In this document: positions 62,359 to 64,000 of the stretch, piece by piece
How the letters are laid out: each line of letters opens with the position of its first letter
Numbering within the stretch: position 1 is the stretch's first letter
Assembly: GCA_000827495.1 (NCBI GenBank)
Contig: KN817528.1
Span: 434,001-498,000, forward strand
Length of the DNA: 64,000 nt
Source: Hypholoma sublateritium FD-334 SS-4
Taxonomy: Eukaryota; Basidiomycota; Agaricomycetes; Agaricales; Strophariaceae
Direction: 5' to 3'
The notes under the pieces: generated by a model
Told to the model about the DNA's origin: nothing
Database searches by the model: none
What the model saw: only the letters and a program-made list of their open reading frames with translations
Position numbers and translations under genes: made by a program

Positions 62359-64000
62359 TTACACACCCGTAATTGCCACCATGCTCCACATGAACAGCGG
62401 CAGGGTCAGGTTGTCGTTCTGGTCCGACAGAGCTTCCAAGATCGCTGAGATCACCGCGACAGAGATATATCGTCCGACCTGTAGGCAGTTGTCAGTCCCT
62501 ATCGGCTACAGACCCAACGGCGGGGCTTGAAACCGCGCCAAACACACCGAAAAAGCCTCAAGGAATCCGGCCAGGCGCAGAAAGAAGGCGGCGGTGAGAA
62601 TAGACACCACAAACGCGAGGCTTCCTTCCAGGGTTTTCGATGTCGTGGCGGACCATCGATGGACGCCGAGTCGTTTTCCAACTATAGAGGCCTGACAGAA
62701 GAAGAATTTAGTCGCTATCGATCCTGCCACGCCCGCGGCCCAGCGCAAACAATGACGACGAACCGCTGCATCCCCGAGTCCCAGGGTCAGGATGCCTGTA
62801 AATTGCAGCAGCCTGCTTGGCCTGTGGTGAATTGATGATCAGTCAGCTGAGCCGAAGCCGCGCGGTGAGGTCTGGGAAGAAAACTCCGCCCACGCACCCT
62901 TCCAGCCACAGAGACCCCGCGCAGCCGGTCAGCAAATAGAAGTGGCTCAGGATCGCCGTCCCGCTATCCTTGTGATCAAGGAACTCATTCATGAAGAGGT
63001 GCAACGAGGCGCCAAACGGGTATATCGCGAAGTAGCGCACGTACTCAGCGAACGTGAACAATGCAAACGCCGCGCTGAACGAGAGGTGCGTGAAGGCAGG
63101 CTGGAAAAAAGTCCGCAATCCAGTCAGCATATACGTATCCCGGGCGAGAGGCAAGTGGAGGGGGTACTGACGTCGACCGCGACCCCAGGAACGAACATGA
63201 CTACTGCGAGGCCGTGGAAAAATTTTCTGCGCCCATTCAACCCAAGCGTGGGCACATGTTTGTCCGCCGCGTCCAGCAAGTCGGTCGCTACGTTCGACAT
63301 ATTCGCGCCGTTAGGGAGATTAGGCATGTTGGGGAAGGACGTAGGGAACGCCATGTCCCAGGGGCCAGATGAGGCCGCCAACGGCGACGAGGGGGCTCCG
63401 CCATCACCCGCGCTCGACGGTGGCACATTCTCCGTTGTGGAGTTGCTCACGGGTGCAACATCGGTCGCTGGGGTCGAATTTCTTGGCCGGAAGCGCCGCA
63501 GCCTCGCCAGCTGTCGATTCCACCCCGCCACGCTAATACTACCCAGCAGCGCCCAGTAGGAGAGGAGCGCCGGCCGCGTCCATTTTTTCTTCCCCTCCAA
63601 AATCCGATACACGACCCACAGCCACGGGTCCCGGTTACCCAAACACCACCGGGTCCACAAACCAATCAATGTTCCTATGATTAGAATGCTCCCCACGTAG
63701 AATGCGAGGGCGTAATACCGCCGATTCCTCTCTTTTTCCTTCGGAAACCGAAGACGATGCATTGGTCTCTGTGCATTGTTCCGCGACAGCGCGAGGATGG
63801 GCGACAAGAGGAATCCAACGACGAAGGACCCCACGATAAGGGCTATCTGGAATATCAGAAGGGGGGTGGGCAGACGATATGTCCGGATAAACGGTGTTGT
63901 GATGGGCCAGATCTACATCGCGAAAGCGTCAGCCGCTTGAACCCTGAAAGTCAGCGGAGAAGCGACATACACGGGCTATGGTGATATTAAGAAACTCCAG
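62359..64000 (-). CDS. SEC59: Dolichol kinase, 5' part outside the window
   Basis: The gene is cut by the right window edge. The readable part begins LEFLNITIAR, then after an intron WPITTPFIRTYRLPTP, and continues through many hydrophobic helices (LLIFQIALIVGSFVVGFLLS, YYALAFYVGSILIIGTLIG). It contains LGLNGRRKFFHGLAVVMFVP, PAFTHLSFSAAFALFTFAEY, HFYLLTGCAGSLWLEG, a GxGDxxAxxxG nucleotide-binding signature (LGLGDAAASVVGRRVG, coding about 62670-62780) and TSKTLEGSLAFVVS. The C-terminus reads NLTLPLFMWSMVAITGV-stop at 62359-62361. This CTP-dependent ER membrane enzyme makes dolichyl phosphate, the glycan carrier for N-glycosylation, GPI anchors and O-mannosylation. Confidence 0.88.

Overview
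The window is eukaryotic DNA from a filamentous basidiomycete, most likely an Agaricomycete mushroom. Genes are dense, on both strands, and cut by many short introns of about 45-70 nt with GTRNGT donors. Many products are typical of the group: an Asp-rich/NSE sesquiterpene synthase, a DUF6593 protein, a Mug190-type SMP/C2 protein, a hybrid histidine kinase and fungal Ras. I see no tRNA, rRNA, CRISPR array or intact transposon.

Layout: 0.2-2.0 kb alpha-arrestin (-); 3.0-9.0 kb three-module paladin-like phosphatase (+); 9.4-10.1 kb DUF6593 protein (-); 10.2-11.0 kb decayed gene (+); 12.6-14.4 kb divergent SH3 protein (-) and pICln (+); 15.1-18.4 kb SMP/C2 tether (+); 18.9-20.5 kb membrane protein (-); 21.4-24.0 kb Rieske/AIF oxidoreductase (+); 24.4-26.9 kb DNA polymerase eta (+); 27.3-29.5 kb seven-helix receptor (+); 29.6-30.1 kb unknown (-); 30.5-31.7 kb CIA30 (+); 32.0-33.0 kb Ras (-); 34.5-36.3 kb F-box/LRR (+); 37.1-38.3 kb TRAP-alpha/IRC22-like (-); 38.4-38.7 kb small unknown (+); 38.8-40.2 kb WDR82/Swd2 (-) divergent from RPB5 (+, 40.3-41.2 kb); a gene-poor stretch of 41.2-48.5 kb holding one sesquiterpene synthase (+, 44.5-45.7 kb); 48.5-51.9 kb cystathionine beta-lyase-mevalonate kinase fusion (-); 52.2-52.9 kb zf-HIT/Vps71 (+); 53.4-55.2 kb homocitrate synthase (+); 55.8-61.8 kb hybrid histidine kinase (-); 62.4-64.0 kb dolichol kinase (-, cut by the window end).

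The most striking observation is the fusion at 48.5-51.9 kb. A complete PLP-dependent cystathionine beta-lyase runs, inside one uninterrupted exon, into a complete GHMP-type mevalonate kinase. The lyase has no stop of its own and the kinase has no start of its own. My nine-exon model keeps phase throughout and gives 917 residues. A consensus splice donor in the linker could also release a lyase-only product.

Three isoprenoid-related enzymes lie within 20 kb: the mevalonate kinase half, the sesquiterpene synthase and dolichol kinase. They are not arranged as a classical biosynthetic cluster. Other points of interest are a 14-nt microexon in DNA polymerase eta, a likely GC-AG intron in CIA30, telomere-repeat-like CCCTAA motifs just upstream of three start codons, an 89-bp bidirectional promoter between two RNA polymerase II-linked genes, and several decayed or unassigned coding remnants.
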